Shown here in pieces: positions 15,058-25,600 of a DNA stretch of 25,994 nt. Source of the stretch: Candidatus Thorarchaeota archaeon. GTDB taxonomy: Archaea > Asgardarchaeota > Thorarchaeia > Thorarchaeales > Thorarchaeaceae. The stretch covers positions 1 to 25,994 of the forward strand of contig JAEOSL010000044.1 in NCBI GenBank assembly GCA_016840385.1, written 5' to 3'. Within the stretch, counting starts at the first letter, position 1, and every line of letters begins with the position of its first letter. The notes under the pieces were generated by a model. The model worked only from the letters and a program-made list of their open reading frames with translations. It was not told the origin of the DNA and did not search any database. A program made the translations under genes and the position numbers.

Positions 15058-15480
15058 TCAGGCTTTCTTCTCTGCGTATTGCTTCGCAACCCAGTCAGCC
15101 AAACCATCAGCACCCTGTAGATTGCCAATCTCTCCATCCAGATTATCAGGAGTGAGAACTGCAATCCAACCAGCGCCGTATGGATCATCATTCAAGAGCC
15201 CAGGATTTTCCTTGAGCGCTTCATTTACTTCAGCAATTGTTCCGGCAACTGGTGCCTTTACTGGACCAGTCCACTTACCGGATTCCATGGTTCCAATGCT
15301 GCGTCCTGCAGCGATTGATTTACCTGGAGGTCGAAGTCGAACGAACTTTATCTTACCAGCGAGGTCAGCGCCAAAGGTGGCCATGCCGATTCGAACGTTA
15401 CCATTCTCTTTCTTCAACCAAATCATATCTTCAGTATAGTACAAGTCGTCTGGGAAATCAAAACCCTCGTGTGTTACCAT
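15058..15480 (-). CDS. GcvH-like lipoyl-carrier protein
   Basis: A 140-residue protein of the glycine cleavage H family, a swinging-arm carrier with lipoate on a lysine. The barrel-sandwich fold is complete: YYTEDMIWLKKENGNVRIG, then FGADLAGKIKFVRL, a turn at PPGKSIAAG, and a late LKENPGLLNDDPYGAGWIAVL that matches the family's NxxP...GxGW segment. The lipoyl hairpin reads MESGKWTGPVKAPVAG at 65-80, so Lys69 is the probable modified residue. Classical GcvH has a small residue after that lysine; here it is Trp followed by GPVKAP, closer to lipoate-binding paralogues used outside glycine cleavage (from memory, to be checked). No gcvT, gcvP or lipoate ligase gene is nearby. ATG start with AGGTGA six bases upstream. 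Confidence 0.85.
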   Translation of the reverse strand: MVTHEGFDFPDDLYYTEDMIWLKKENGNVRIGMATFGADLAGKIKFVRLRPPGKSIAAGRSIGTMESGKWTGPVKAPVAGTIAEVNEALKENPGLLNDDPYGAGWIAVLTPDNLDGEIGNLQGADGLADWVAKQYAEKKA

Positions 15481-15563
15481 ATAGAGTCACCTAATCGGGC
15501 ACTACTAAAAGCGCCTTAAAGGTATTTTCCCTCTGGGAGATTGGTGTTGTTTGAGCGATGATT

Positions 15564-15770
15564 TTATGCTTCCGCTTCACCATTCATCATTCGTTTGATG
15601 GTTTCAGCTTCTTCGATATCAATCTCAACATAAACGGGACCAGAGTAACCACAACCACTTTCCTCGCAAAAATAGGTCGTAGGTACTAACCAACCATTCA
15701 CAGATGTTTTAGTTTCCTGAATTTTGGACGAGCCACAACGTGGGCAGACTCGAATCTTACTATCATCCAC
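15564..15770 (-). CDS. Small zinc-ribbon protein
   Basis: A 68-residue protein carrying one zinc ribbon: CPRCGSS near residue 9, and CEESGCGYSG near residue 36, giving four cysteines as CxxC and CxxxxC. The ribbon is followed by a strand (PVYVEIDI) and a short acidic helix. Ribbons of this kind occur in archaeal transcription elongation and RNA polymerase small subunits and in many uncharacterised proteins; the second knuckle, with four residues between cysteines, is not the TFIIS type, so I do not name it. The frame opens at TTG 15788, but GGGAGG (plus-strand 15778-15783) lies inside that extension seven bases before GTG 15770, so the GTG is the likely start. It is 83 bases upstream of the lipoyl protein on the same strand. 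Confidence 0.7.
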   Translation of the reverse strand: MDDSKIRVCPRCGSSKIQETKTSVNGWLVPTTYFCEESGCGYSGPVYVEIDIEEAETIKRMMNGEAEA

Positions 15771-15777
15771 TTTTTGT

Positions 15778-15783
15778 CCTCCC
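15778..15783 (-). promoter_or_regulatory. Ribosome-binding site deciding a GTG start
   Basis: Read on the minus strand this is GGGAGG, seven bases before the GTG at 15770. It argues against the upstream TTG at 15788, which would place the site inside the coding sequence. Confidence 0.55.
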
Positions 15784-15865
15784 GACAATATGCATACATA
15801 GACGGGGACCTTAAAACAATTGTCGGAAAGCGGAGCCAGTTTCCTAATGCATTCTGTGTGGTCTT

Positions 15866-15873
15866 ATTATATT
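15866..15873 (+). promoter_or_regulatory. TATA-like element close to the RecA-like gene
   Basis: ATTATATT is centred about 26 bases before the ATG at 15896, the spacing expected for a leaderless transcript. A GGTG five bases before the ATG could still act as a weak ribosome-binding site. Confidence 0.45.
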
Positions 15874-15895
15874 CACATAATGATAAACTGGTGAA

Positions 15896-16660
15896 ATGAG
15901 AGAGTCAATGCGACCAGGATTCTTCACAGCAGACCAAGTAGAACGTGTGAAGATATCCATTGGGGTGAATGCAATCGATAACCTCCTAGAAGGGGGAATA
16001 GAAGCCGGTCTCACGCATCTATTCTACGGAGACCGAGGTCTCCACAATGACTTCCTCAGATTTGCAGTTAGATCTCAGATGCCTAAGGAAAGAGGTGGAA
16101 CTGGTGCCCCAGTCATTTTGATTGACAGTGCAAATATGATCAAGATTGAACGAATCACCGAGATGGCATACGAGCTTGAATTAGAGCCAGAGGAAGTGAT
16201 GGATCGTATCTATATCACGCGGGCATTCAACTCTTCCCAGACATATGATATCATCATGAATCAGATGAATAGTTTCTTCTCAAGAGTTCCAGCAAGGGTT
16301 CTACTGGTAACAGGGCTTCCGAATCTCTACATGGAAGAAGGAATGACTGGTGAAAAATTACAACAGATGTCCCATATGGCATCAAACATCATGAAGTTCA
16401 CACTGCAGAGAAACCTCTTTACACTGGTATCTGCACCGGCTTCTCCGAAGAGCAAGAACGTTCCTGCGGGAGGTAGGTCTCTTGCTAGCAATAGTCAGGT
16501 CCACATTCGTGTTGAGGAATCCAAGTCCTATGTGAGATATATCCTTGCAAAGCATCCACAGTATCCAGTACGGAATGTAACAAAGACAATCCCAAAGGCT
16601 ACTGGGGGAACATTACCACTCTCCCATTTTCTAAGGGTAGAGGAGTGCGAGGAAGAGTAA
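15896..16660 (+). CDS. RecA/RadB-like fold protein without a functional P-loop
   Basis: A 254-residue protein with the layout of archaeal RadB and KaiC-like ATPases: an IGVNAIDNLLEGGIEAGLTHLFYG lead equivalent to the family's TG-x-x-x-hD-xLLGGGI-x-x-G segment, then strands and helices of a RecA core. Where Walker A should stand the sequence is YGDRGLHNDFLRF (44-56), with none of the GxGKT residues. The Walker B strand (ARVLLVTGLPN, 133-143) has no acidic residue. The C-terminal part contains SNSQVHIRVEE and a basic LAKHPQYPVRNVTKT stretch. It is therefore probably a non-catalytic relative, perhaps a regulatory or scaffolding partner of a recombinase. Length is near that of RadB. An in-frame ATG four codons downstream is an alternative start. 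Its stop codon directly abuts that of the giant minus-strand gene. Confidence 0.75.
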   Translation: MRESMRPGFFTADQVERVKISIGVNAIDNLLEGGIEAGLTHLFYGDRGLHNDFLRFAVRSQMPKERGGTGAPVILIDSANMIKIERITEMAYELELEPEEVMDRIYITRAFNSSQTYDIIMNQMNSFFSRVPARVLLVTGLPNLYMEEGMTGEKLQQMSHMASNIMKFTLQRNLFTLVSAPASPKSKNVPAGGRSLASNSQVHIRVEESKSYVRYILAKHPQYPVRNVTKTIPKATGGTLPLSHFLRVEECEEE

Positions 16661-16676
16661 CTAATCAGTTCCTCGC
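16647..16676. terminator. Inverted repeat spanning two abutting stop codons
   Basis: GCGAGGAA (16647-16654) and TTCCTCGC (16669-16676) are exact reverse complements around a 14-base loop that holds both convergent stop codons. CTCTTT follows on the plus strand. It may end both transcripts, though it also encodes the last residues of both proteins. Confidence 0.45.
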
Positions 16677-19600
16677 TCTTTGTCAAGACTTTTGATGAGC
16701 TCATCTACAAGGTTCCGAGGTAGTTCCCGAACTTGTTTCAGTATCACATCAATCTCGTGGAGTGGAACACCCTTTGCCTCCAAGTCCTTCGCCAATTCTT
16801 CAATCTCAAATTGACTAAGTTTGTCGCTGCGAGCATCCAGAGCCTCGTCATCTGTGGTCTCAGTATCATCAAAGGTTGGAGATTCGTCTTCCTCAGGACC
16901 CTCATCTCTATCAGGCAAGATGACAGTTTCAACTTCAGGTTCAATCTCTTCAGGTACGACACCATCATCCACCGCTACACCTTCACCTTCTCCAGCGAGG
17001 CGTTTAGAGGCCTGTTCCTGAACCTCTTCAATAATCTCCTCAACAGTCTTGTGGTCTCTTCTAGCAGCACGAATAGCCTCTTGAACAATGACCTCTTTCA
17101 CAAAGGCAGCCTGCTCACTGATCTTCATCTTGGCGATGTCTGCCTTGAAGTCATCAAGTTCTTGTTGGTCAAGATTTGTGAGAATGGCAAGTTGAATGAG
17201 TAATTCACCAAGCTCTGGTACATCAACTGGAACTGCTTCTTCAGGCATCTGATCAGGAGTTCTAGTAATCTCTAACTTTGCAAATGTATCATTGAACAAG
17301 TCAGCAACCAAATCTTGCCTACTAGCAGCTTCAGTGATAGGTTTGGGAACCTTGCCCTTTCTGATAGTCTTGATTTGACCATTTATCTGCCTGAGTCGTT
17401 TTGGAACATTCCAAACTCGTACATATGCGAATCCGAGTAGTAAAACGACGATACCAATCGGTAGACCGTAGACAATTGAGTTTGATACCAATACATCAAA
17501 ACTATTTTGACCCAACTCAACAAAAAGTGTGTCTTCACCCAATGTGTAGACTCCATCTCCAAGTAAAATGATGACAGCGCCTGAACCGCTTGCAAGCTTG
17601 ATTCCATCTGCTGTAAGATTGATGAAGTATTGACCAGGGCTTGGGCCTTCACTATAATTTACTTCGAAGGGTGCTCCTGTACTTGCATTAGCTGAGAAGT
17701 AAGCTCCATCTATACCGGTGTTATGCCAAGTATCCATGTAAAGAAGTTCAATAGTAAGGGTTTCACCATTAACGAAATTCCAGACAGGTACTTCATCTAC
17801 TATTGTTAGTTCTGTCGGAATATCAATTACCGTGATTCTAAACAGGATGTCTGAGGTTGTTCGGTTAGCCATACTCAATTCCACATAGAGACGATATGGT
17901 TCCGATGAAACAACTGCACCAATCTCAGTATCAGTTGAATCGAAGATAACTCGGTACAAACCATTACCAAGATCAATCAGTGTCACATTGAGTGGTATCT
18001 CAATTGATATACCACGTAAGTAGCTGTTTTCTGTACTTAGTGCTCCTGCAAGACCACCAACAAAATCGTTGCCAGAATCAGTGTCATTGTAGAAGAAATC
18101 AATTGTAACTATGTCACCAAGTGGTAATTGCAGATTGACCAGATCTTCGAGAACCTCTTCGTATGTTGGTGTGTATGTCACAGAATCAATGAAAATCTCT
18201 GTAGTTGCAGCTCGTACAATAAATTGGATACCTACTGGAGCCTCCTGGTAATTCACCTTCTGGAAGACCATTGACACCGTGAACACACCAGGACTAGAAA
18301 GTGTCGTATCAACTTCAACAAGATAGGTTCCATTTGGTAGTTCGTATAGAGTGCCAACGAGAATCTCTCCAGTATACTCTACTGTAGCGTCATCAATGGG
18401 GCCAAAAGTGCCGTTATAGATGAATGTCAGGTTTCCAGTCCAACCCCAAGCAGCCTCAACATTAGTTGGGCGAATTACATCTGTCTGAATTCGTATAATT
18501 GTAAGTGCAAGTGAAGTTGTTGAACCTGTGAACGCTGATGAGTTTGCCCAGACACTTGCTTTGATCAATACAGGCCAGATACCAAAGGCTAGTGTAGCTG
18601 TATCTATTGCTGCATAGAAGGTTCCATCATCATTTGAAATGAAGTCACCGGACCAACCTCCTGCATCAATAATCCATTCAAGAGTTGCATTAGCAAAGAG
18701 CTCACCACCAAAGTCACGTTTCGTTAAATTCACGGTGAAAATTGCATCTTGACTGTAAATTACGGACATATCTACTACCGTGTTCCCAGAGAGAAGAATT
18801 TCAGTGACTGAAGCTTGAAGAAGAATATTGAAGATGAACGAAGTTGGTGCAAAGTTATCGAAACTAGCCTCTACCAATAAGGTGTACGCACCCTCAGGTT
18901 GAATTGTTGGTCCATTAGCAGGAATGAGTGCATAATACTCACCAGGAGTACCAGTATAGCTGAAACTTACAACGTATCCTTCAAAGTTAGCAGTTACAAG
19001 CAGGACAAACCCATCTGGAATCGGGAGTGTATTGTCAACATCCTCAAGGTAGATTGTCACATTTATCGCACTACCACGGGGCAGAGAAAGAGACCCAGTG
19101 GGTGGATCAATTGGTGATATGCTAGAAGGTAGAACCTGAACTACGAGTGTGACATATGCTCGTGCAATCTCGTAATCATCCAGAGTTGCTGTAATTGTAA
19201 CAACGTAGGTTCCAGCAGCGCCTACTGATGTATCAATAGACCCTGTGTAAGAACCGCTAACACCAATTTCACTCAAAGTGCCCACACCGTTGTCCCATTC
19301 GTAATCAACGATTGCTCCTGAAGTGAGGTTCATCCATAGCATATTCTGATAATCAACTGTGATCGCAGCTGAAACTTTCCAGAGTACATTGACCTGATCT
19401 GAGAGTGGAATCAGAACAGTTTCGATATCGCTGATGACTCCTGTCAATTCGATAGTTGTCATTGCTCTATAGTATGGTGAAGTGCCAGAATTCCATCCCA
19501 CATCAAGATCAAATAGGAAATTACCAGGACCGCCAAGTGCTATGGAATCAACGCGAATGATGTAATCACCAGATCCACCACCAACATGGATTATGTTGTA

Positions 19601-22600
19601 GTGCACTCCATCAATGAGACTAAGAGTCTGCGATGCAAATGTGATTTCTGCACCGTCAACAAGTGCGCCAGTTGACATATCGGTTAGTGTGAAGGTGATA
19701 TTCAGTAAATCTCCATACCGAGTTTCTTCTAATGGATCGAGAGCAAAGCTCAGAGTTCGTGTCGTAACGGTTACCCAAGTTGTTGCTTGTGCATCAACAT
19801 AGAAAGGACTTGTAACCTCATTCCAATCAATTATGATTGTGAGATTATATCGACCAAATGTAGGACCAAGTGTTTCAGAATCGACTGTAAATATGAATCC
19901 ATTTCCAAATGGTGTTAAAGTATAATCTCCTGAGTCAACAAGAGTTTCATTCTTGTACAGAGAAATGTCTGTAGCGAGTATTGATGTAATTGCAGTTCCA
20001 CGGAAGAGATCAGTGTATTCGAATGTGAAAGTTACGTCATCTTGGAATGGTGTTTGAGATGGTGGAGCTGTGATATCAACAATCGTATCACGAGTTGTTA
20101 CACGAATATTGACTGAAGCAGACGCATTGTTGTGGTAGGGAACACCAGATGTCCAGTAGGCATAAACGGAGATTCCATACAATCCAATTCCGCTAAACAC
20201 GGTTGAATTTACAGAGAGCTCGTAGAATCCGCCACCACGTGGTGAGTAAGTATATTCAGTACCAACGGTCAACTGCGTCATACCGAAGTATACATCGAAA
20301 TAATCAGCACTGATTCCAAAATCAGCATCCACATCTAAGAACTGTACAAGGAATATTGCATCATCTAAGTAGGGGGTAGGATTCGGTGCAACTTCAAGCG
20401 ATAACAATGATAGTCTTTCTCTTAGCTCAAATGAACCTGTAAGATCATCCAAATCATAGAATGGCGCAATATTGTCGTATGTCATTCTGAATGTTATATC
20501 AAATGGTGCACCAATTGGATATGAAGGATATGAGGAAATTACAATGTCATACCATTCATCAACTGCATTCCAGGTGCTAGTAAATATCCAAGTGCCTGCT
20601 GTGAGGATTTCAAGTGTAACATCCCCTGTACCATTTCCAATAATAGAGGATGTGTACAAATCATCAAAGTACATTACAAATTCAATCGACTCACCATATG
20701 CCACTTTTCCAATAGCCTCATAGGACAGGATTGTCCGACGCTGACGAACATCCAAGTTACGTGAGGTTGATCTATCAGTAATACCAGTAGCAGATGAACT
20801 CACTTGAATTGTAATCTCCCATAAACCTGTTGTAGCAAACCGAACTGTGTCAAACTCAATTTCATAGACTCCACCAGCAAAGGGTCTGATATCATATTCA
20901 TTTGCTGGAATGACTCCATTGTTATCAGTAACAACTATCGTTGCTCCAAGTATTCCGTCACTCGCACCATTTGTAACATCAGTCCAAGTGATTATGATTG
21001 TAACATTATCATCATAGAAGGTAGGATCAGGTGTTGGATAGTCTAGTGTGGTCTGTCGATTAAGGACAGTAATGGAAATCAAAGAAGTTCTGTTGACATA
21101 GAATGGTTCTCCAGCCCAAGTCAGATTTAGTGTCATCACATATGTACCAACATCAGCAAACTGACCTGTATCGATTGTAACGGTGAAAGTTCCGGAATTA
21201 TGAACATATCCAAAAGTCACGTTCATCAAAATATCCATTTCAACTGCGGAGTAGAGAATATTGGTACCAAGACCAGTATCTTCCCAAACAAATGTGAATG
21301 TTGCATCTTCACCATAACTTACAGGAGAAGGTGGGTTGATGAGTAGTAACGTGTCCCTAGCTAGAACCCAGACTGACACTGTATCCTCAAGGGGGTCATA
21401 GTACGGATCTGCTCCGGTCCAATCAATTGCAATGGTCATACTGAATTGTCCAATATTATCAAAACCAGAAGTTGCAATCTCAATCTGATAGCGACCCGGG
21501 TAAGTAACGGCATCGACTTCCGTAATTGTCAACATTAGCATATTGAAAGATGTATCGAAACTAACAGTGATGTGAACGTGGCCAATACCATAACCATAGG
21601 GATCTGTAGAATTAGTGATTCCAATACCACTATCCCGTTCGCTATAGGTGAAATTGTAGATCATAGTTTCTAGGTAGGCGGATGGTTCAGCGGCATAAGT
21701 CAACGTCAGAAGGGAGTTAACGCCTTCGATATATGCTGATACGACAACATTGTCGTTTTCGTATTGCTGAATTCCACCCAACCACTCAACATACACAGTA
21801 AAGGTCTGAGACCCCAGTCCAAATTGTGAGGCGGGAATATGGATAGTATAGAAGCCATCTCCAAGAATCAAGTCATATTCAAAGGTTGAACTGACCAATC
21901 CTGATGAATTGTGAACATAGAAGTCAACTAATGCGTCTTTGATTCCAACCTTGTTATCAAAGTCATAGAAGTATGCAGTGATATTGATGATTGCATTGAA
22001 TGCGGTAGGTGGAGGACTATCTGCAGTGAGAATAGTATCATGACTGCGGATTTCAATTTGAATCTCACAATATCCTGGTTGATAATTCGCACCCTTTGTA
22101 AAATTGAACCATAGCAGGTAGGTTCCTAACGTATCAGTTGCTGAAGCTTCAAATGTGACTTGATAATCAGTACCAGTCCAGGCAATAACAGGAGCGACAG
22201 AACCGGTCCAATTGTGTACAATAGTTGCGCCATCAATCTGAAGGACATTATCTAGGTCAGTCCAAGTGATTGTAAAGATAGCAGTATTCCCGGATGGAAT
22301 CTCTAATCGAATTGGAGAATCAGCATCAGTATGTATCTGTGTTACAATAATTGTAACTATCACCCATTTGTCTTCATATCCAGCTGCACTTGCTGTAAGA
22401 TTAACATCATGAGCACCAATTCCAAATGAAGAAACATCAAGCTCTACTTGATAATCACCGTCTGAGATGTGAGATTGTGAATTTATTGTTGAGTTTGCAT
22501 CAATTGTTGCTGTAGTTATCCCTGTACCAAGATCACGGTCAGTGAAGTACAGATGAATTGTTACGTTCATATTATAGGGAGTAGAAACAGTGTAGAGATT

Positions 22601-25600
22601 CGCTGTTAGATCACTAATTATTTCCCGATATTGGAATGAAACCACAAGGTTTGCAGCAGCGTATAAGTTACTACTAGGAGTAACATCGATATCAATTGTG
22701 AAATCAGTACCTTGTCCGTCGAAGTTGCTCCATGGAATCATAATTCGGTACATACCATCTCCAAGAGGTGTTATTGTGGTTCCTGTTAGTGTAAGACTAC
22801 TTGTAACAACAAACTGCCCAGCCTCTCCATTAATTGGAGTTCCATAGTATTGCCCTGCTTCGCTGACGTTAAAGTGAACATCAATAGAGAAATCAGATGT
22901 TTGAGTAAATATAAGATTGGTAGGAGCATTGTAGAGAGTTGTTTGTAGACTCCTGATTGTTATAGAGAATACATAGTTTGTTGGATCATCATAAATCCCA
23001 GATATATCAACGGAAAGGGTCACAACAATGGTTGAAACAGGCCAGTTGTCTGTGTCCAAATCAAATGTAAAGCCACTGGGGGAATTGTAGACCTGAATTG
23101 GCTGAGAAGATGTGAATGTGAACGAGGTAACGCTTCCAATAGCAATCGCACCACCATCCAAATCCGTGAGTGAAACAGTGATTGTAGTGTTTGCCCCATA
23201 TGCAGTTGTCAAATCACCAATGACATTAGCTGCTGTTAGATGATTCCTGATCTCAACATCAAAAGTGTATAAGTCAGGAGCATAGTAATCGGCATCGGAC
23301 ATAACAACGGTTAGGTCAACTGAGTATGTGTTTACTGCCCAACTATTAGTATCAAGTATCATGCCAATCAGATTAGATACACTTGGTTCAGATTGCGTAC
23401 CTTGACTCGAATCAAATGATAACGAATCTACAACGGTAGCGTCTAATTGCAGCCCAGTGTCCAAGTCCACTAGTATGATATTGATTGTAGTATCATCACC
23501 ATATGCAGTTTCTAAGTTTCCAGAAACTGATACAGCAGTATAATGAGGTCGCATAGTGTAAGTAACTATAGTGCTAGCCATCTCATAGAGGTCAGCAGCC
23601 TTGGTTGCATTGAAGATTTCTGAGTAATCACCAGCTGATAACGCAGATGTGTCAAAACTAATATTGTATCTTCCAGCACCCCATGGAGTTGCTGTAACGG
23701 GTGTGCCATTAGCAAATGTAATTGAAGCTCCTGAAATCAGTGAACCATCCCATGTATCTTCATAGACCAGGGTGGCATTGAGGATAAATCCAACTGGCGT
23801 GGTTGTCACATATTCGTATCTAAGTTCTGTTGGATGGTAGAGATCAAGATCAAAACTATCGGTTGCATCCAAGTAGTGAGGATGCGTGGAGTCGATTTCT
23901 ATTCTGTATCGTTTCATATCACTTAGTTCAGATGTGTTACGAGAAATAGAGTACCGTCCATCTCCAAGATCCTCAAAGTATTCAGTTGTTGGTGATCCAG
24001 ACACAGTCCAGTTCATCGAAACTGAGGCACCAATTACGGGATTTGCATTGTTTGTGTCAGATAAATCAACAACCAGGTAAAGTAATTCACCTACTGTTAG
24101 AGCTTCTAGTCCTGCAGCTGCATCACTTGGAGAATCAATATCTAAGGTGGATGCTCTTCTCACGATGAAGTTTCTTGAATACTCTCCAACCCGGTGGCTA
24201 ATGGTGCTTCCCGAATCATTGTAATGTGCTGAAATAGTCCAGAGACCTGCGGGAGCAGTCACATCCAATACTTTCTGTATGAACAAATCTGGTGAGGTTT
24301 GAACAGATTCAGAACCGAGAGTGCGGAAACTAGATGATGATTGCCACATCAACCATTCAGTTTGAATCCAAGCACTCGAATGGATCGTATTGGATACTCG
24401 AACTTCATCGATGACTCCATCGAACCATCCTTCCTTAGGGCTCATCTGATCTACAAATCCCCCGCCAATCTCCCAATCAGTTTTATTATCTGTAAAAGCA
24501 AGACTCGCAGTGGCTAGAGAACCAGTTGTTGTATTCGTATTATCTACTCCATTAACAAAGACCTTGTTGAGAGAGGGAGTACTTGCAGTCATGGTGCAGG
24601 TGAAGAAATACCATGATCCACCAGCCCAATTACGTCTCAGGGACCAGACATACATTTGACCTAGACCACTATTTTCCATTTTGAACACAAGTGACCCCTG
24701 GGGGATGTCTGTACGAGTATAATCAGAACCTGCAATTGCAATATGCATATCAGTATCAGCGTCAATGGCCTTGGTTAGGAGAACCTGAGTGGTACCACTG
24801 TTTTGATTAATTCCAGAATCAAGTTTGAACCAACCAGACATTGTAACATCACCTGATGGTTCAAGACCACGATGTCGTGTAACGTTTACTACATCATCAG
24901 TACCATCGAAATTCTGACCAACACCAAAAATACCAGCGATATCTTCATTGCCAGACTGATTTCCGTAGTAGCCATTTCCTGTTGAATCTAGATGAATGGT
25001 TGAACTTTCCTCATCAGTAGCATCTTCGTTAAGATGCCATACTGCAGAATAGTCAGAGGTCCAAACATTATTGGGATTTGATTGCGGACCAACTTCAGGA
25101 TTTCCATAATACATTGAGATAGTTGTATCTACAGATTTTGATAGGTTTGCTTTAACCCATGCTACAAGATGCCCGGTTCCTTGCGTGAATAATTCGACTT
25201 CATGAGATAAGACAACACCATTGGAGTAGAAGACAATATCATCTCCGTCCGCTTGGACATCTGTTTGCAAATCAGTATCAATGATATCAATCAAAACTGG
25301 AAAGTCTGTAAGATCTCCAGTAACGTAGGCGTTGTGTATTGTGATATCCTTGCGATATCTGAAAGAAGGTAATGCATGGCTGATGGAACCACTTGTTGTG
25401 TCAGATGAGGAATACCAAACCGAACCTGTGGGATCGAGAAGATCAAACTCTGCAGTTGCTCCAGTTATCCAAGAGCTTGTAACCCCAAAGCGTGCAGTAT
25501 CTCCAGTGTCAAAGGTAGTAGTAGCAGAAGTGTAAGGACCACCAGAGGGGCCCATTTCAAGATCAATCAGATGGTTTGCTGCAGTGAAGGTAATCTTCCA

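Noticed and set aside
16733..17203. Plus-strand 156-codon frame opposite the giant gene
   Set aside because: It is antisense to the coding sequence for the cytosolic tail; its composition reflects the opposite-strand codons and no start signal is evident.
17504..24166. Nucleotide-level tandem repeats or a CRISPR array in the giant gene
   Set aside because: The repetition is at protein-fold level only; no constant direct repeats with regular spacers were seen.
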